DNA of 64,000 bases from Thalassospira profundimaris (lineage in GTDB: Bacteria; Pseudomonadota; Alphaproteobacteria; Rhodospirillales; Thalassospiraceae). Under the pieces are notes generated by a model that worked only from the letters and a program-made list of their open reading frames with translations, was not told where the DNA came from and ran no database searches. The stretch covers positions 744,001 to 808,000 of the forward strand of contig NZ_JPWI01000001.1 in NCBI RefSeq assembly GCF_003326795.1. Reading direction: 5' to 3'. The translations under genes and the position numbers were made by a program. Positions 25,876-35,777 of this stretch are shown piece after piece (the first letter of the stretch is position 1; every line of letters begins with the position of its first letter).

Positions 25876-27150
25876 ATGAATAAGAAGCTTCAAGCGCTCG
25901 TTGGCGCTGGGGCCATGGCATGGTCGGCAATGGCCATGTCAGCCGCACAGGCAGCAGATACCATCAAAGTTGGTGTGCTGCATTCTCTCTCCGGTACGAT
26001 GGCGATTTCCGAAACCACGCTGAAGGACACTGTCCTGATGCTGGTTGACGATCTGAACAAGAATGGCGGTCTGCTGGGCAAGCAGGTTGAAGCTGTTGTT
26101 GTTGACCCGGCTTCCGATTGGCCGCTGTTTGCTGAAAAAGCACGCGAACTGATCGAAAAAGATCAGGTTTCGGTTGTTTTCGGTTGCTGGACGTCGGTTT
26201 CGCGTAAATCGGTTCTGCCGGTCTTTGAAGAATTGAACAGCATGCTGTTCTATCCGGTTCAGTATGAAGGCGAGGAAAGCTCGCGCAACGTATTCTATAC
26301 CGGTGCCGCTCCGAACCAGCAGGCCATTCCGGCTGTTGATTACCTGATGAGCGAAGATGGTGGTGGTGCAGAGCGTATCGTTCTTCTGGGCACTGACTAT
26401 GTCTACCCGCGTACGACCAACAAAATCCTGCGTTCGTATCTGAACGGCAAGGGTATCTCCGATGAAGACATCATGGAGAACTACACCCCGTTCGGTCACT
26501 CCGACTGGCAGTCGATTGTTGCTGATGTAAAAGCATTCGCGTCTGCTGGCAAGAAAACCGCCGTTGTTTCGACCATTAACGGTGATGCGAACGTTCCGTT
26601 CTACAAGGAACTCGCCAACCAGGGCATCAAGGCCGAAGACATTCCGGTTGTTGCATTCTCGGTCGGTGAAGAAGAACTGGCTGGTATTGATACCGCGCCG
26701 CTCGTTGGTCACCTTGCTGCCTGGAACTACTTCCAGTCGGTCGAGTCCGATGCCAATGCTGCCTTCATCGAAAAATGGCATGCATTCATCGGCGATGAAA
26801 AACGCGTAACCAACGACCCGATGGAAGCAACCTATATCGGCTTCAACATGTGGAAACAGGCTGTCGAACAGGCTGGTACCACCGATGTTGATGCCGTTCG
26901 CCAGGCAATGTATGGCCAGGAAGTTGCCAACCTGACCGGCGGTGTTGCTGTCATGAACACCAACCATCACCTGTCCAAGCCGGTTCTGATCGGTGAAGTC
27001 CAGGATGATGGCCAGTTTGACATCGTTTGGGAAACCGAAGGCACCGTCGTTGGCGATGCATGGTCGGACTTCCTTCCGGAAAGCGCAAAGCTGACCGCCG
27101 ACTGGACCTATCCGTGGGTCTGCGGCAACTGTGAAAAACCGATGTACTAA
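25876..27150 (+). CDS. urtA: Urea ABC transporter substrate-binding protein
   Basis: A 424-residue periplasmic urea-binding protein with a signal peptide ending at AQA-AD near residue 27. The type 1 periplasmic-binding fold shows KVGVLHSLSGTMAISE, GCWTSVSRKSVLPVFEE, LFYPVQYEGEESS and the C-terminal WTYPWVCG, all hallmarks of UrtA/FmdD over generic branched-chain amino acid binders. It is first in urtABCDE, preceded by GTGGAGG and a sigma-54 promoter. Two hairpins separate it from urtB, which should allow a surplus of binding protein. Confidence 0.97.
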   Translation: MNKKLQALVGAGAMAWSAMAMSAAQAADTIKVGVLHSLSGTMAISETTLKDTVLMLVDDLNKNGGLLGKQVEAVVVDPASDWPLFAEKARELIEKDQVSVVFGCWTSVSRKSVLPVFEELNSMLFYPVQYEGEESSRNVFYTGAAPNQQAIPAVDYLMSEDGGGAERIVLLGTDYVYPRTTNKILRSYLNGKGISDEDIMENYTPFGHSDWQSIVADVKAFASAGKKTAVVSTINGDANVPFYKELANQGIKAEDIPVVAFSVGEEELAGIDTAPLVGHLAAWNYFQSVESDANAAFIEKWHAFIGDEKRVTNDPMEATYIGFNMWKQAVEQAGTTDVDAVRQAMYGQEVANLTGGVAVMNTNHHLSKPVLIGEVQDDGQFDIVWETEGTVVGDAWSDFLPESAKLTADWTYPWVCGNCEKPMY

Positions 27151-27162
27151 TTGGTTCCGGAT

Positions 27163-27220
27163 GGGCCGGTCGTGCTTGCGCGACCGGCCCGTTCTTTATC
27201 AGGCGACTTTTATGCCTGAT
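27163..27220 (+). terminator. Paired hairpins between urtA and urtB
   Basis: GGGCCGGTCG pairs perfectly with CGACCGGCCC (27163-27190) and ATCAGGC with GCCTGAT (27198-27220). They lie 48 bp before the urtB start. They may act as partial terminator and 3' stabiliser of the urtA message. Confidence 0.65.
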
Positions 27221-27267
27221 CCTTTCTTTAGCTAATTTTCCAGTTTGAATTCAAAGGTTTGGTGATC

Positions 27268-28971
27268 ATGCGCAATGACATTTTTTCAGTGCTGCGCCGT
27301 TCTCCGTTCTTCGCGAGCAAGGCAAGATGTGCGGCGGTCCAAATGATTGCTGTGCTTGCATGCCTGATGGCGTTTGTGACTGTCGCACCCAACATGGCGC
27401 AGGCATTCAGCGACGAAGAACTTCGAAATATTGCCGAACAGCTTAATGATAAAAGTGCGACCACAAAGGTTGCCGTGATCGAACAGATGGCCGCTGATGG
27501 CGATCCGCGCGTCGCTCCGATCCTTAAGGCGATGCTTGATGGTGATCTTTATGTGCGTGACAGTGACGAGCATGTCGTCATCGCCACCAAAAAGGGCAAG
27601 GTTTACACCCATATCGACATCGTCAGTGGCGAAGAATCCGGTGAAAGCAGTTCCAAGGAACTTTCCAAGATCAAGGTGAATAACCGTTTGCGCGGTGCGC
27701 TGCGCGACGCCTTGGCGACCCTGAACCTGTTTAGCCCGGACCTTGCGGTGCGAACCGCAGCAGTCGAGCAGATCATGGATGCCCGGGACCCGGCGATGTT
27801 GCCGCTGCTTTTGCGCGCCATTGACCGTGAAGAAGATGAAACCCTGTTGGCCAGGATGCAACTGGCCGAGGCCACCATGGCCTTGGCAGCCGGGGAAACA
27901 ACGGATGAACGTCTGGCGGCGATCCTTGTTCTTGCCAGTGAAACCACACCGCAAATTCGTGCTGTTCTGTCGCAGTTTGTCGCCAGTGCCGAAGCCGAAG
28001 GGTATCAGCCGGAAGTCGTCGAAGCGGCAAAGGATGCACTTGAATCTGTCGAGCGGCGTCTGTCGACATGGCAGACGGTCGGCGATGTTTATCGCGGTAT
28101 CAGCCTTGGTTCTGTTCTGTTGCTGGCCGCGGTCGGGCTTGCCATCACATTTGGTGTGATGGGTGTCATCAATATGGCGCACGGCGAAATGATCATGATT
28201 GGCGCCTATACCACCTTTGTGGTGCAGCAGGCACTGGCACCGTTCCTGCCATCTGGTTCGGCCTGGTCACTGGCAATTTCGGTGCCTGCGGCCTTTTTGG
28301 TCGCGGGTGCGGTAGGTGTTGTAATCGAACGCTGTGTGATCCGCTTCCTGTATGGTCGGCCGCTTGAGACGCTGCTTGCGACATGGGGCGTCAGTCTTGT
28401 GTTGCAACAGGCCATTCGTTCGATTTTCGGGGCAACCAACCAGCAGGTTACCGCACCCGATTTCATGAGCGGGGCGATTGAATTCTCGACCGGTCTCGTT
28501 CTGACCTATAACCGGCTTTGGATTATCCTGTTCAGTGTGATCGTGGTGGCGGGCATTGCCGCGGTGCTGCGATATACTGCCTTCGGGCTTCAGATGCGCG
28601 CGGTCACCCAGAACCGTCGCATGGCCGGATCGGTCGGCATTCGTACCGGATATGTCGATGCACTGACTTTTGGTCTGGGCTCGGGAATTGCCGGGATTGC
28701 CGGTGTGGCACTCAGCCAGATTTCAAACGTCAGTCCGAACCTTGGTCAGACCTATATCATCGACAGTTTCATGGTGGTCGTGTTTGGCGGGGTCGGGAAC
28801 CTTTGGGGGACGGTGCTTGGCGCATTCAGCCTTGGTATCGTCAACAAGTTCCTTGAGCCGGTGGCGGGTGCAGTTCTTGCCAAGATCTTTGTCCTGATTG
28901 CGCTGATCCTGTTTATCCAGAAACGACCCAAGGGGCTCTTTGCCCTTAAGGGCCGCGCGGTGGAGGCCTGA
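27268..28971 (+). CDS. urtB: Urea ABC transporter permease UrtB
   Basis: A 567-residue permease. Residues about 1-40 look like a signal peptide, followed by about 230 residues of HEAT-like helical repeats (long-form UrtB proteins carry such a domain), then a membrane domain from about residue 275 with GVMGVINMAHGEMIMIGAY and GLGSGIAGIAGVALSQISNV. ATG at 27268 with AAAGG 10 nt upstream is preferred; TTG or GTG just before are possible. It is translated 4 nt ahead of urtC. Confidence 0.95.
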   Translation: MRNDIFSVLRRSPFFASKARCAAVQMIAVLACLMAFVTVAPNMAQAFSDEELRNIAEQLNDKSATTKVAVIEQMAADGDPRVAPILKAMLDGDLYVRDSDEHVVIATKKGKVYTHIDIVSGEESGESSSKELSKIKVNNRLRGALRDALATLNLFSPDLAVRTAAVEQIMDARDPAMLPLLLRAIDREEDETLLARMQLAEATMALAAGETTDERLAAILVLASETTPQIRAVLSQFVASAEAEGYQPEVVEAAKDALESVERRLSTWQTVGDVYRGISLGSVLLLAAVGLAITFGVMGVINMAHGEMIMIGAYTTFVVQQALAPFLPSGSAWSLAISVPAAFLVAGAVGVVIERCVIRFLYGRPLETLLATWGVSLVLQQAIRSIFGATNQQVTAPDFMSGAIEFSTGLVLTYNRLWIILFSVIVVAGIAAVLRYTAFGLQMRAVTQNRRMAGSVGIRTGYVDALTFGLGSGIAGIAGVALSQISNVSPNLGQTYIIDSFMVVVFGGVGNLWGTVLGAFSLGIVNKFLEPVAGAVLAKIFVLIALILFIQKRPKGLFALKGRAVEA

Positions 28972-28974
28972 TCC

Positions 28975-30150
28975 ATGACCGATTATCGTCAAAAATACAA
29001 AATGACGCCGGTTGTTGGCTGGCTCCTGCAAGATCGTGGCGGCATGATCCTTCTGGCCATCCTGATTGCTGCGGCGATCCTTGTGCCGATGGGCAATCTT
29101 CTGGTGCCCGAAGGATCGGCCTTCCATGTGCCGACCTGGATGCTCAGCCTTTTGGGGAAATATCTGTGCTATGCGCTTCTGGCGCTCAGCGTTGATCTGA
29201 TCTGGGGTTTCTGTGGCATCCTGTCGCTGGGGCATGGCGCGTTCTTTGCGCTGGGTGGCTATTCGATGGGGATGTATCTGATGCGTCAGATCGGGGATCG
29301 CGGGGTTTATGGCGATCCGATCCTGCCGGACTTCATGGTGTTCCTGAACTGGAAGGAACTGCCCTGGTACTGGTACGGCTTTGACATGTTCTGGTTTGCC
29401 ATTGTCATGGCGATGTTTGTACCGGGACTTCTGGCCTTTGTGTTTGGTTTCCTTGCATTCCGTTCGCGCGTGACGGGGGTTTATCTTTCGATCATCACAC
29501 AGGCGATGACCTATGCGCTTCTGCTGGCCTTCTTCCGCAATGACATGGGCTTTGGCGGGAATAACGGTCTGACCGATTTCAAGGATTTGCTTGGTTTCTC
29601 GTTGCAATCGGATGGCACGCGTGCCGGCTTGTTTGTGGCGTCCTGTGTGTTTCTCGGGGCGTGTTATATCGTGGCGCGCGGTATTACCCAGTCGCGTCTG
29701 GGCAAGGTTCTGATTGCCATTCGCGATGCGGAAAGCCGGGTGCGTTTCACCGGTTACCGGGTTGAATATTACAAGCTGTTTGTCTTTACCGTGTCGGCCG
29801 TGATGGCGGGCATTGCCGGTGCACTTTATGTTCCGCAGGTTGGTATCATCAATCCGGGTGAATTTGCCCCGGCATTGTCGATTGAAATCGTCATCTGGGT
29901 CGCGGTTGGCGGGCGCGGCACGCTTTATGGTGCAGTACTTGGTGCCTTTATCGTCAACTATGCCAAGACCTTCTTTACCGGGGTTATGCCGGACTTCTGG
30001 CTGTTCTTCCTGGGTGGTTTGTTCATTGCTGTGACCCTGTTCCTGCCAAAAGGGGTGATCGGTGCGGTTCCGGCATTCGGGGCGGCGGACCGGCAATCGT
30101 TGTTAACGACCTGGCGAAAACGCCGCGCAAATGAAGGAGGCAAGGCATGA
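28975..30150 (+). CDS. urtC: Urea ABC transporter permease UrtC
   Basis: A 391-residue permease of the LivM type with about 8-9 hydrophobic segments. Conserved stretches are DLIWGFCGILSLGHGAFFALGGY, RVTGVYLSIITQAMTYAL, and AGIAGALYVPQVGIINP followed by WVAVGGRGTLYGAVLGA. A TGGAGG site precedes the ATG. It overlaps urtD by 4 nt (ATGA). It pairs with UrtB to form the channel. Confidence 0.96.
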   Translation: MTDYRQKYKMTPVVGWLLQDRGGMILLAILIAAAILVPMGNLLVPEGSAFHVPTWMLSLLGKYLCYALLALSVDLIWGFCGILSLGHGAFFALGGYSMGMYLMRQIGDRGVYGDPILPDFMVFLNWKELPWYWYGFDMFWFAIVMAMFVPGLLAFVFGFLAFRSRVTGVYLSIITQAMTYALLLAFFRNDMGFGGNNGLTDFKDLLGFSLQSDGTRAGLFVASCVFLGACYIVARGITQSRLGKVLIAIRDAESRVRFTGYRVEYYKLFVFTVSAVMAGIAGALYVPQVGIINPGEFAPALSIEIVIWVAVGGRGTLYGAVLGAFIVNYAKTFFTGVMPDFWLFFLGGLFIAVTLFLPKGVIGAVPAFGAADRQSLLTTWRKRRANEGGKA

Positions 30151-30947
30151 GCGAAGCAGCTGTCATGGAAACAAATGCCTCGGACGAGCCGCAGGTCAAA
30201 TCGGCACGGGCGGAAACCATTCTTTATGTCGACGGGGTTTCGGTGACCTTTGACGGGTTCCGTGCCCTGAACAACCTGTCATTCTATGTCGAACCGGGCG
30301 AGCTTCGCGCGATCATTGGCCCGAACGGGGCGGGCAAGACGACGATGATGGATATCATCACGGGTAAAACACGCCCTGATACCGGCGATGTTTTATTTAA
30401 AAGCGAGATCGATTTGACCAAGCTCGACGAGGCCGAGATTGCCAATCTGGGGATCGGGCGCAAGTTCCAGAAGCCGACCGTGTTTGAAAGTCATACGGTT
30501 TTTGACAATCTGCTTCTGGCCTGTTCCGGCGGGCGCGGCGTGTTTCAGGCACTGTTCCATCGCTTAAGCGCAGCCGAAAAAACCAAGATCGAAAAGACCC
30601 TGATCACCATCATGCTTGAAGACAAGCGCGATGAAATGGCCGCCAACCTTTCGCATGGCCAGAAACAGTGGCTTGAGATCGGGATGCTTTTGATGCAGGA
30701 GCCTGAATTGCTTCTGGTCGATGAGCCGGTTGCCGGGATGACCGATTCCGAAACCGAGGAAACGGCAAAGCTTCTGCGCACGATTGCCAAGGAATATTCA
30801 GTCGTTGTGGTCGAGCATGACATGGAATTTGTCCGCGACCTTGATTGCAAGGTAACTGTTCTGCACGAAGGGTCGGTTCTGGCCGAAGGGCGGCTTGATC
30901 ATGTGCAGAAAGACCCGCGGGTCATTGAAGTTTATCTCGGTCGCTAG
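30147..30947 (+). CDS. urtD: Urea ABC transporter ATPase UrtD
   Basis: A 266-residue ABC ATPase of the LivG type. Walker A is GPNGAGKTT, signature LSHGQKQWLEIG, Walker B LLLVDEPVAGMTDSE, and the switch histidine lies in VVVEHDMEFV. The first 35 residues are a polar extension before the ABC core. The SHGQKQ signature is characteristic of UrtD compared with LivG's SYG. It is followed 12 nt later by urtE. Confidence 0.96.
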   Translation: MSEAAVMETNASDEPQVKSARAETILYVDGVSVTFDGFRALNNLSFYVEPGELRAIIGPNGAGKTTMMDIITGKTRPDTGDVLFKSEIDLTKLDEAEIANLGIGRKFQKPTVFESHTVFDNLLLACSGGRGVFQALFHRLSAAEKTKIEKTLITIMLEDKRDEMAANLSHGQKQWLEIGMLLMQEPELLLVDEPVAGMTDSETEETAKLLRTIAKEYSVVVVEHDMEFVRDLDCKVTVLHEGSVLAEGRLDHVQKDPRVIEVYLGR

Positions 30948-30959
30948 GGGAGCCAAAAC

Positions 30960-31655
30960 ATGCTCGATGTCAGCAATATTGATCTGTTCTATGGCGCGTC
31001 CCATGCCCTGCGTAAAGTGTCGCTCAGTGCCGAAACCGGCAAGGTAACCGCTGTTCTTGGTCGTAACGGGGTTGGCAAAACGTCGTTGATGCGCGCGGTT
31101 GTCGGCCAGCATCCGATTACCGAAGGCAATATCAAATGGGAAGGCAAGGATATCTCGCGCGATCCGTCATGGCGGCGGTCGGCCAACGGGATTGCCATTG
31201 TCCCGCAGGGTCGCGAAATCTTTCCGCTTTTGACCGTGAAGGAAAATCTTGAAACCGGGTTTGCTGCACTTCCGCGTGCCATGCGCCATATCCCCGACGA
31301 GATTTTTGAACTGTTCCCGGTTCTGCGTGACATGCTGGGCCGGCGTGGTGGTGACCTTTCAGGGGGACAGCAACAGCAACTCGCTATCGGGCGCGCGCTT
31401 GTGACGCGCCCCCGGTTGCTGGTTCTGGATGAGCCGACCGAGGGTATTCAGCCCTCGATCATCAAGGATATTCAGCGCGTTATCAAACAGCTGGCCGATC
31501 GCGGTGACATGGCGATCCTGCTGGTCGAGCAATATTTCGAATTCGCCCACGAACTGGCCGACGAGATTGTTGTTCTTGAGCGCGGCGAGGTCGTTCTGTC
31601 CGGTGCCAAGGACACGCTTGATCGTGAAAAAGTGCGGGCCTATCTGACTGTTTGA
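30960..31655 (+). CDS. urtE: Urea ABC transporter ATPase UrtE
   Basis: A 231-residue ABC ATPase of the LivF type, the second motor subunit of the urea importer. Walker A is GRNGVGKTS, signature LSGGQQQQLAIGRAL, Walker B LLVLDEPTEGIQPS, and switch residues lie in LLVEQYFEFA. It ends the urt operon; a sigma-54 promoter for urease lies 90 bp further on. Confidence 0.96.
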   Translation: MLDVSNIDLFYGASHALRKVSLSAETGKVTAVLGRNGVGKTSLMRAVVGQHPITEGNIKWEGKDISRDPSWRRSANGIAIVPQGREIFPLLTVKENLETGFAALPRAMRHIPDEIFELFPVLRDMLGRRGGDLSGGQQQQLAIGRALVTRPRLLVLDEPTEGIQPSIIKDIQRVIKQLADRGDMAILLVEQYFEFAHELADEIVVLERGEVVLSGAKDTLDREKVRAYLTV

Positions 31656-31744
31656 TCAGCATTTGCCAAAAATTTGCGCAACTTTCACGTGATTGATCAG
31701 ACCAATAGCCATCAAAATCCGTGTTCCGGCATGGATTTGATGGT

Positions 31745-31760
31745 TGGCCCGTATCTTGCT
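31745..31760 (+). promoter_or_regulatory. Sigma-54 promoter of the urease operon
   Basis: TGGCCCGTATCTTGCT matches TGGCACG-N4-TTGCT with one mismatch, and the GG and GC pairs are exactly 10 bases apart. It lies about 85 bp upstream of the ureD start. Together with the urtA promoter it implies joint nitrogen control of urea uptake and hydrolysis. Confidence 0.8.
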
Positions 31761-31831
31761 GTTACGCCCCTTGGAATTACCGGAAAACGGTATCAGGCCC
31801 AATAACGGGACCTCATTGATCAGGTGGCCTA

Positions 31832-32764
31832 GTGCAGCTTCGTAAACTCGAAACCCCGATATCTGCAGCCCAAAATGCAGATGCCCAAATGACCGGAACG
31901 CCCGCGCGCATCATTACTGATGGCCGCGCAGAGGTGACATTCCGTCAGGGTTCCGGTCCTGCCCATCAGGGCGGGCATGCCGCCCTTGATCATCTTTATT
32001 ACCGCGACCCGATGAAAATCCTGTTTCCGCGCCCGGTGGCCGGGGACCTTTCGACGGCGGTGCTGGTAACGACATCTGGCGGCATGGTCGGCGGCGACAA
32101 ACTGGCATTTGCCGGCAAGGTCGAGGCTGGCGCATCCGCACTTTTTACCGCACAGGCCGCCGAAAAGATTTACCGCTCGGTCGGGCCCGATTGCGAGATG
32201 TCGGTTGATCTGACGGTTGAAGATGGGGGCTGGCTTGAATGGTTGCCTCACGAAAGCATCCTGTTTGATCAGGCGCGGCTTCGTCGCAAGACAACCATTG
32301 CCGCATCGGGATCAGGCATGGTTATGTCCGGTGAAATGATGGTTTTCGGGCGTCTGGCACGGGGTGAAGTGTTCAAAACCGGATTGGCGCGCGACGCATG
32401 GGATGTGTCGATTGAAGGGCGCCCGGTGTGGCGTGACGCGCTTCATCTTGAAGGTGATGTGTTGCGCATTCTGGATCACGGGGCGGGTTTTGACGGGGCA
32501 CGCGCCAATGCCACGGCCATTCTGGTCGGGCATGGGGCAGAAGATCATCTTGATGCGGCGCGCGACTGTCTTGAACAGGCATCCACGGGGCTGGCAAAGG
32601 GCGAAGTCCTGTGTGCCGCGACCGCGATGAAGGGAATTGTGATCACGCGCTTTATGGCACGTGATCCGATGTATTTGCGCCGGGTATATGGCGGATGGTG
32701 GAAGCAGTTCCGCCATAAAACAAGGGGGCTTCCCGAACGTTTGCCGCGTTTGTGGGAGATTTAG
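31832..32764 (+). CDS. ureD: Urease accessory protein UreD
   Basis: A 310-residue UreD, scaffold of the UreDFG nickel-insertion complex on the urease apoprotein. Conserved blocks are HQGGHAALDHLYYRDPMKILFP (near residues 48-69), TTSGGMVGGDKL, TAQAAEKIYRS and WLPHESILFDQARL. The GTG start at 31832 with AGGTGG 5 nt upstream is reasonable; the first 20 residues are poorly conserved, so a later start is possible. It leads ureDABCEFG. Confidence 0.95.
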   Translation: MQLRKLETPISAAQNADAQMTGTPARIITDGRAEVTFRQGSGPAHQGGHAALDHLYYRDPMKILFPRPVAGDLSTAVLVTTSGGMVGGDKLAFAGKVEAGASALFTAQAAEKIYRSVGPDCEMSVDLTVEDGGWLEWLPHESILFDQARLRRKTTIAASGSGMVMSGEMMVFGRLARGEVFKTGLARDAWDVSIEGRPVWRDALHLEGDVLRILDHGAGFDGARANATAILVGHGAEDHLDAARDCLEQASTGLAKGEVLCAATAMKGIVITRFMARDPMYLRRVYGGWWKQFRHKTRGLPERLPRLWEI

Positions 32765-32791
32765 AACGGTGGATCCAAGGAGTAGCCAGGC

Positions 32792-33094
32792 ATGAATTTG
32801 ACGCCACGCGAAAAGGACAAACTGCTGGTTTCGGTTGCGGCCATGGTCGCACGCAACCGCCTTGCACGGGGGGTAAAGCTTAATTACCCGGAATCGATCG
32901 CGATCATCACCGACTATGTCGTTGAAGGCGCGCGTGATGGCAAATCTGTTGCCGATCTGATGCGCGACGGGGCCACCGTGATTTCGCGTGATCAGGTCAT
33001 GGATGGCATTGCCGAGATGATCCACGAAATCCAGGTCGAAGCAACCTTCCCCGACGGGACGAAGCTTGTGACCGTTCATGAACCCATTCGCTAA
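32792..33094 (+). CDS. ureA: Urease gamma subunit
   Basis: A 100-residue urease gamma subunit, the standard length. It begins [12 protein letters not shown] and contains [14 protein letters not shown] and [18 protein letters not shown]. It is a separate gene, as in most proteobacteria. A CAAGGAG site precedes the ATG. It is 12 nt upstream of ureB. Confidence 0.98.
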   Translation: MNLTPREKDKLLVSVAAMVARNRLARGVKLNYPESIAIITDYVVEGARDGKSVADLMRDGATVISRDQVMDGIAEMIHEIQVEATFPDGTKLVTVHEPIR

Positions 33095-33106
33095 GGAGGC
33101 GCTATC

Positions 33107-33412
33107 ATGATTCCAGGTGAAATCATTACCAAGGAAGGCAGCCTCATTCTTAACGAGGGGCGCGAAACCAAGACCATCATGGTTGCCAATACCGGTGATC
33201 GTCCGGTGCAGGTCGGATCGCATTATCATTTCTATGAAACCAATCCGGGGCTTGATTTTGACCGCGAGGCCGCACGCGGTTTTCGCCTTGATATCCCGGC
33301 CGGGACGGCGGTGCGCTTTGAGCCGGGTCAGTCGCGCGAGGTCAATCTGGTGAAATATGCCGGGTCCGGCACGGTCTATGGCTTTAACGCCAAAATCAAC
33401 GGCAAGCTCTAA
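33107..33412 (+). CDS. ureB: Urease beta subunit
   Basis: A 101-residue urease beta subunit. Signatures are [37 protein letters not shown] and [24 protein letters not shown] lies upstream. It packs with UreA and UreC into the trimeric (UreABC)3 enzyme. Confidence 0.98.
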   Translation: MIPGEIITKEGSLILNEGRETKTIMVANTGDRPVQVGSHYHFYETNPGLDFDREAARGFRLDIPAGTAVRFEPGQSREVNLVKYAGSGTVYGFNAKINGKL

Positions 33413-33427
33413 GCGGGGGAACGATAC

Positions 33428-35140
33428 ATGGCATATGAAATTGATCGTCCATCCTATGCGGCCATGTTTGGCCCGACCGTTGGCGATAAGGTCCGTCTGG
33501 CTGATACCGACCTGATCATCGAGGTCGAAAAGGACTTCACCACCCTTGGCGAGGAAGTCAAATTCGGTGGTGGCAAGGTCATCCGTGATGGCATGGGCCA
33601 GTCGCAGGCAACGCGCGCCGAAGGTGCGGTTGATACCGTGATCACCAATGCGCTGATCCTTGATTATACCGGCATCGTCAAAGCTGACATCGGCATCACC
33701 GGTGGTCGTATCTCCGGGATCGGCAAGGCCGGGAACCCCGATGTGCAGCCCGGTGTCGATATCATCATCGGTCCGGGCACCGAGATCATCGCGGGCGAAG
33801 GCAATATCATTACCGCTGGCGGTATTGATGCCCACATTCACTGGATTTGCCCGCAGCAGGTTGAAGATGCCCTTTATTCCGGCGTGACCAGCATGCTGGG
33901 CGGTGGCACTGGCCCGGCTGCCGGGACCAACGCAACTACCTGTACGCCCGGTCCCTGGCATATTGCCCGGATGTTGCAGGCTGCAGACGGGATTCCGATG
34001 AATATCGGTTTCTTTGGCAAGGGCAATGCGACCCTTCCGGGATCGCTGATCGAACAGATCAAGGCAGGCGCCTGTGGCCTTAAGCTTCATGAAGACTGGG
34101 GTACGACACCAGCCGCCATTGATACATGCCTGTCGGTTGCCGATGACCTTGATGTTCAGGTCATGATCCATACCGATACGCTCAATGAAAGCGGCTTTGT
34201 TGAGCATACCCGCGCATCGTTCAAGGGCCGCACCATTCACACCTTCCATACCGAAGGTGCCGGTGGCGGGCACGCACCAGACATCATCAAGCTTTGCGGC
34301 GAGGCCAACGTTCTGCCAAGTTCGACCAACCCGACCCGTCCGTTTACAGTCAATACCATTGACGAGCATCTGGACATGCTGATGGTCTGCCATCACCTTG
34401 ATCCGAAAATCCCAGAAGACGTGGCCTTTGCCGAAAGCCGTATTCGCCGCGAAACCATCGCCGCCGAAGATATTCTGCATGATCTTGGCGCGTTTTCGAT
34501 TATCTCGTCAGACAGTCAGGCCATGGGCCGTGTGGGTGAAGTCATCACGCGTACCTGGCAGACAGCCGACAAGATGAAGAAACAGCGCGGTGCCTTGCCC
34601 GAAGATGCGGGCAAGGGGAATGATAACTTCCGCGCCAAGCGCTATGTCGCCAAATACACCATCAACCCGGCAATTGCGCAGGGCATCGGGGCACATGTGG
34701 GCTCCATCGAAGTTGGCAAGATCGCCGATCTTGTCGTCTGGAAGCCGATGTTCTTTGGCACCAAGCCCGATATGGTGGTCAAGGCCGGGATGATTATTGC
34801 TGCGGCCATGGGCGATCCGAACGCCTCGATCCCGACGCCGCAGCCGGTCCATTACCGCCCGATGTTCGGGGCCTATGGCAATGCGCTTGCGAAGTCGAGT
34901 TTCTCGTTCGTGTCACAGGCTGGCATTGATGCCGGAATTGCCGCCGAATTCGGCCTTTCCAAGGAATTGCTGGCCGTATCGAATACGCGCAATATCGGTA
35001 AGAAGGACATGAAGCTTAATGATGCGCTTCCGGTCATGGAAGTCGATCCGGAAACCTATCAGGTGACCGCAGACGGGGAACTTCTGACCTGTCAGCCGGT
35101 TGATGTTGTGCCGATGGCACAGCGTTACTTCCTGTTCTGA
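33428..35140 (+). CDS. ureC: Urease alpha (catalytic) subunit
   Basis: A 570-residue nickel hydrolase cleaving urea to ammonia and carbamate. Nickel-site elements: [14 protein letters not shown] (two His), the carbamylated lysine in [10 protein letters not shown], and [15 protein letters not shown]. The mobile active-site flap carries MVCHHLDP with the conserved Cys and His. It ends QRYLF-type (RYFLF), as is typical. No missing residue was noticed, so the enzyme should be active. Confidence 0.98.
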   Translation: MAYEIDRPSYAAMFGPTVGDKVRLADTDLIIEVEKDFTTLGEEVKFGGGKVIRDGMGQSQATRAEGAVDTVITNALILDYTGIVKADIGITGGRISGIGKAGNPDVQPGVDIIIGPGTEIIAGEGNIITAGGIDAHIHWICPQQVEDALYSGVTSMLGGGTGPAAGTNATTCTPGPWHIARMLQAADGIPMNIGFFGKGNATLPGSLIEQIKAGACGLKLHEDWGTTPAAIDTCLSVADDLDVQVMIHTDTLNESGFVEHTRASFKGRTIHTFHTEGAGGGHAPDIIKLCGEANVLPSSTNPTRPFTVNTIDEHLDMLMVCHHLDPKIPEDVAFAESRIRRETIAAEDILHDLGAFSIISSDSQAMGRVGEVITRTWQTADKMKKQRGALPEDAGKGNDNFRAKRYVAKYTINPAIAQGIGAHVGSIEVGKIADLVVWKPMFFGTKPDMVVKAGMIIAAAMGDPNASIPTPQPVHYRPMFGAYGNALAKSSFSFVSQAGIDAGIAAEFGLSKELLAVSNTRNIGKKDMKLNDALPVMEVDPETYQVTADGELLTCQPVDVVPMAQRYFLF

Positions 35141-35153
35141 TCGGATAAGCTTT

Positions 35154-35777
35154 ATGCGTCACGCCATTGAACATATCCCGGTTGATCGTTCCGATGCGGC
35201 CCCTGAACTGATGGAGGTACGCGGGACGGTAACCCTGGCCTTTTCGGATCGGCACCGCCGGCGCATTCGTCTGATGGATGATGCGGGCGAACCCTTCCTG
35301 CTTGATTTGCCGCATGCGGTGCGTCTGGCGGACGGGGATCGTTTGCGCCTTGTCGATGGCGGGGTGATTGTGGTGCGCGCCGCCGACGAGCCGGTATTGA
35401 CCATTACCGCATCCGGTCCGATTGCCGCGGCCAAGCTGGCCTGGCATATCGGCAACCGTCATACCCCGGTCGAGGTCCTTAAAGACGGGCGGTTGCGCAT
35501 TATCGATGATCATGTGATGCGTGACATGATTACCGGGCTCGGCGGGGTGGTCGACCAGGAAATCGCCCCGTTCAATCCGCTGAACGGGGCCTATCACGGG
35601 CTTGGCGGCGCACATGGTCACAGCCATGGCAACGATCACTTCGATCATGAAGATCATGGTCGTGATCACAAGCATGGCCATAGTCATTCGCATGGTCATG
35701 GACACAACCACTCCCACAGCCACGGTGATCACAGCCATTCCCACGTCCATACCGCAGGGAAACCGCATGACCACTGA
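35154..35777 (+). CDS. ureE: Urease nickel-delivery protein UreE with a His-rich tail
   Basis: A 207-residue UreE nickel metallochaperone. The N-terminal and metal-binding domains (RRIRLMDDAGEPFLLDLP, IGNRHTPVEVL with the interface His) take up residues 1-150. The last 57 or so residues contain about 22 histidines in GHSH/HSHGH runs, far more than most UreE tails, so it may also store nickel. The start is ATG 35154; the frame is open upstream into ureC. It overlaps ureF by 11 nt. Confidence 0.94.
   Translation: MRHAIEHIPVDRSDAAPELMEVRGTVTLAFSDRHRRRIRLMDDAGEPFLLDLPHAVRLADGDRLRLVDGGVIVVRAADEPVLTITASGPIAAAKLAWHIGNRHTPVEVLKDGRLRIIDDHVMRDMITGLGGVVDQEIAPFNPLNGAYHGLGGAHGHSHGNDHFDHEDHGRDHKHGHSHSHGHGHNHSHSHGDHSHSHVHTAGKPHDH

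Noticed and set aside
28723-30096. 457-codon minus-strand ORF opposite urtC
   Set aside because: It is extremely rich in His, Arg and Gln and antisense to a conserved permease; a shadow frame.
32312-34480. 722-codon minus-strand ORF across ureD-ureC
   Set aside because: It is antisense to four urease genes with clear motifs; the translation has no family features.
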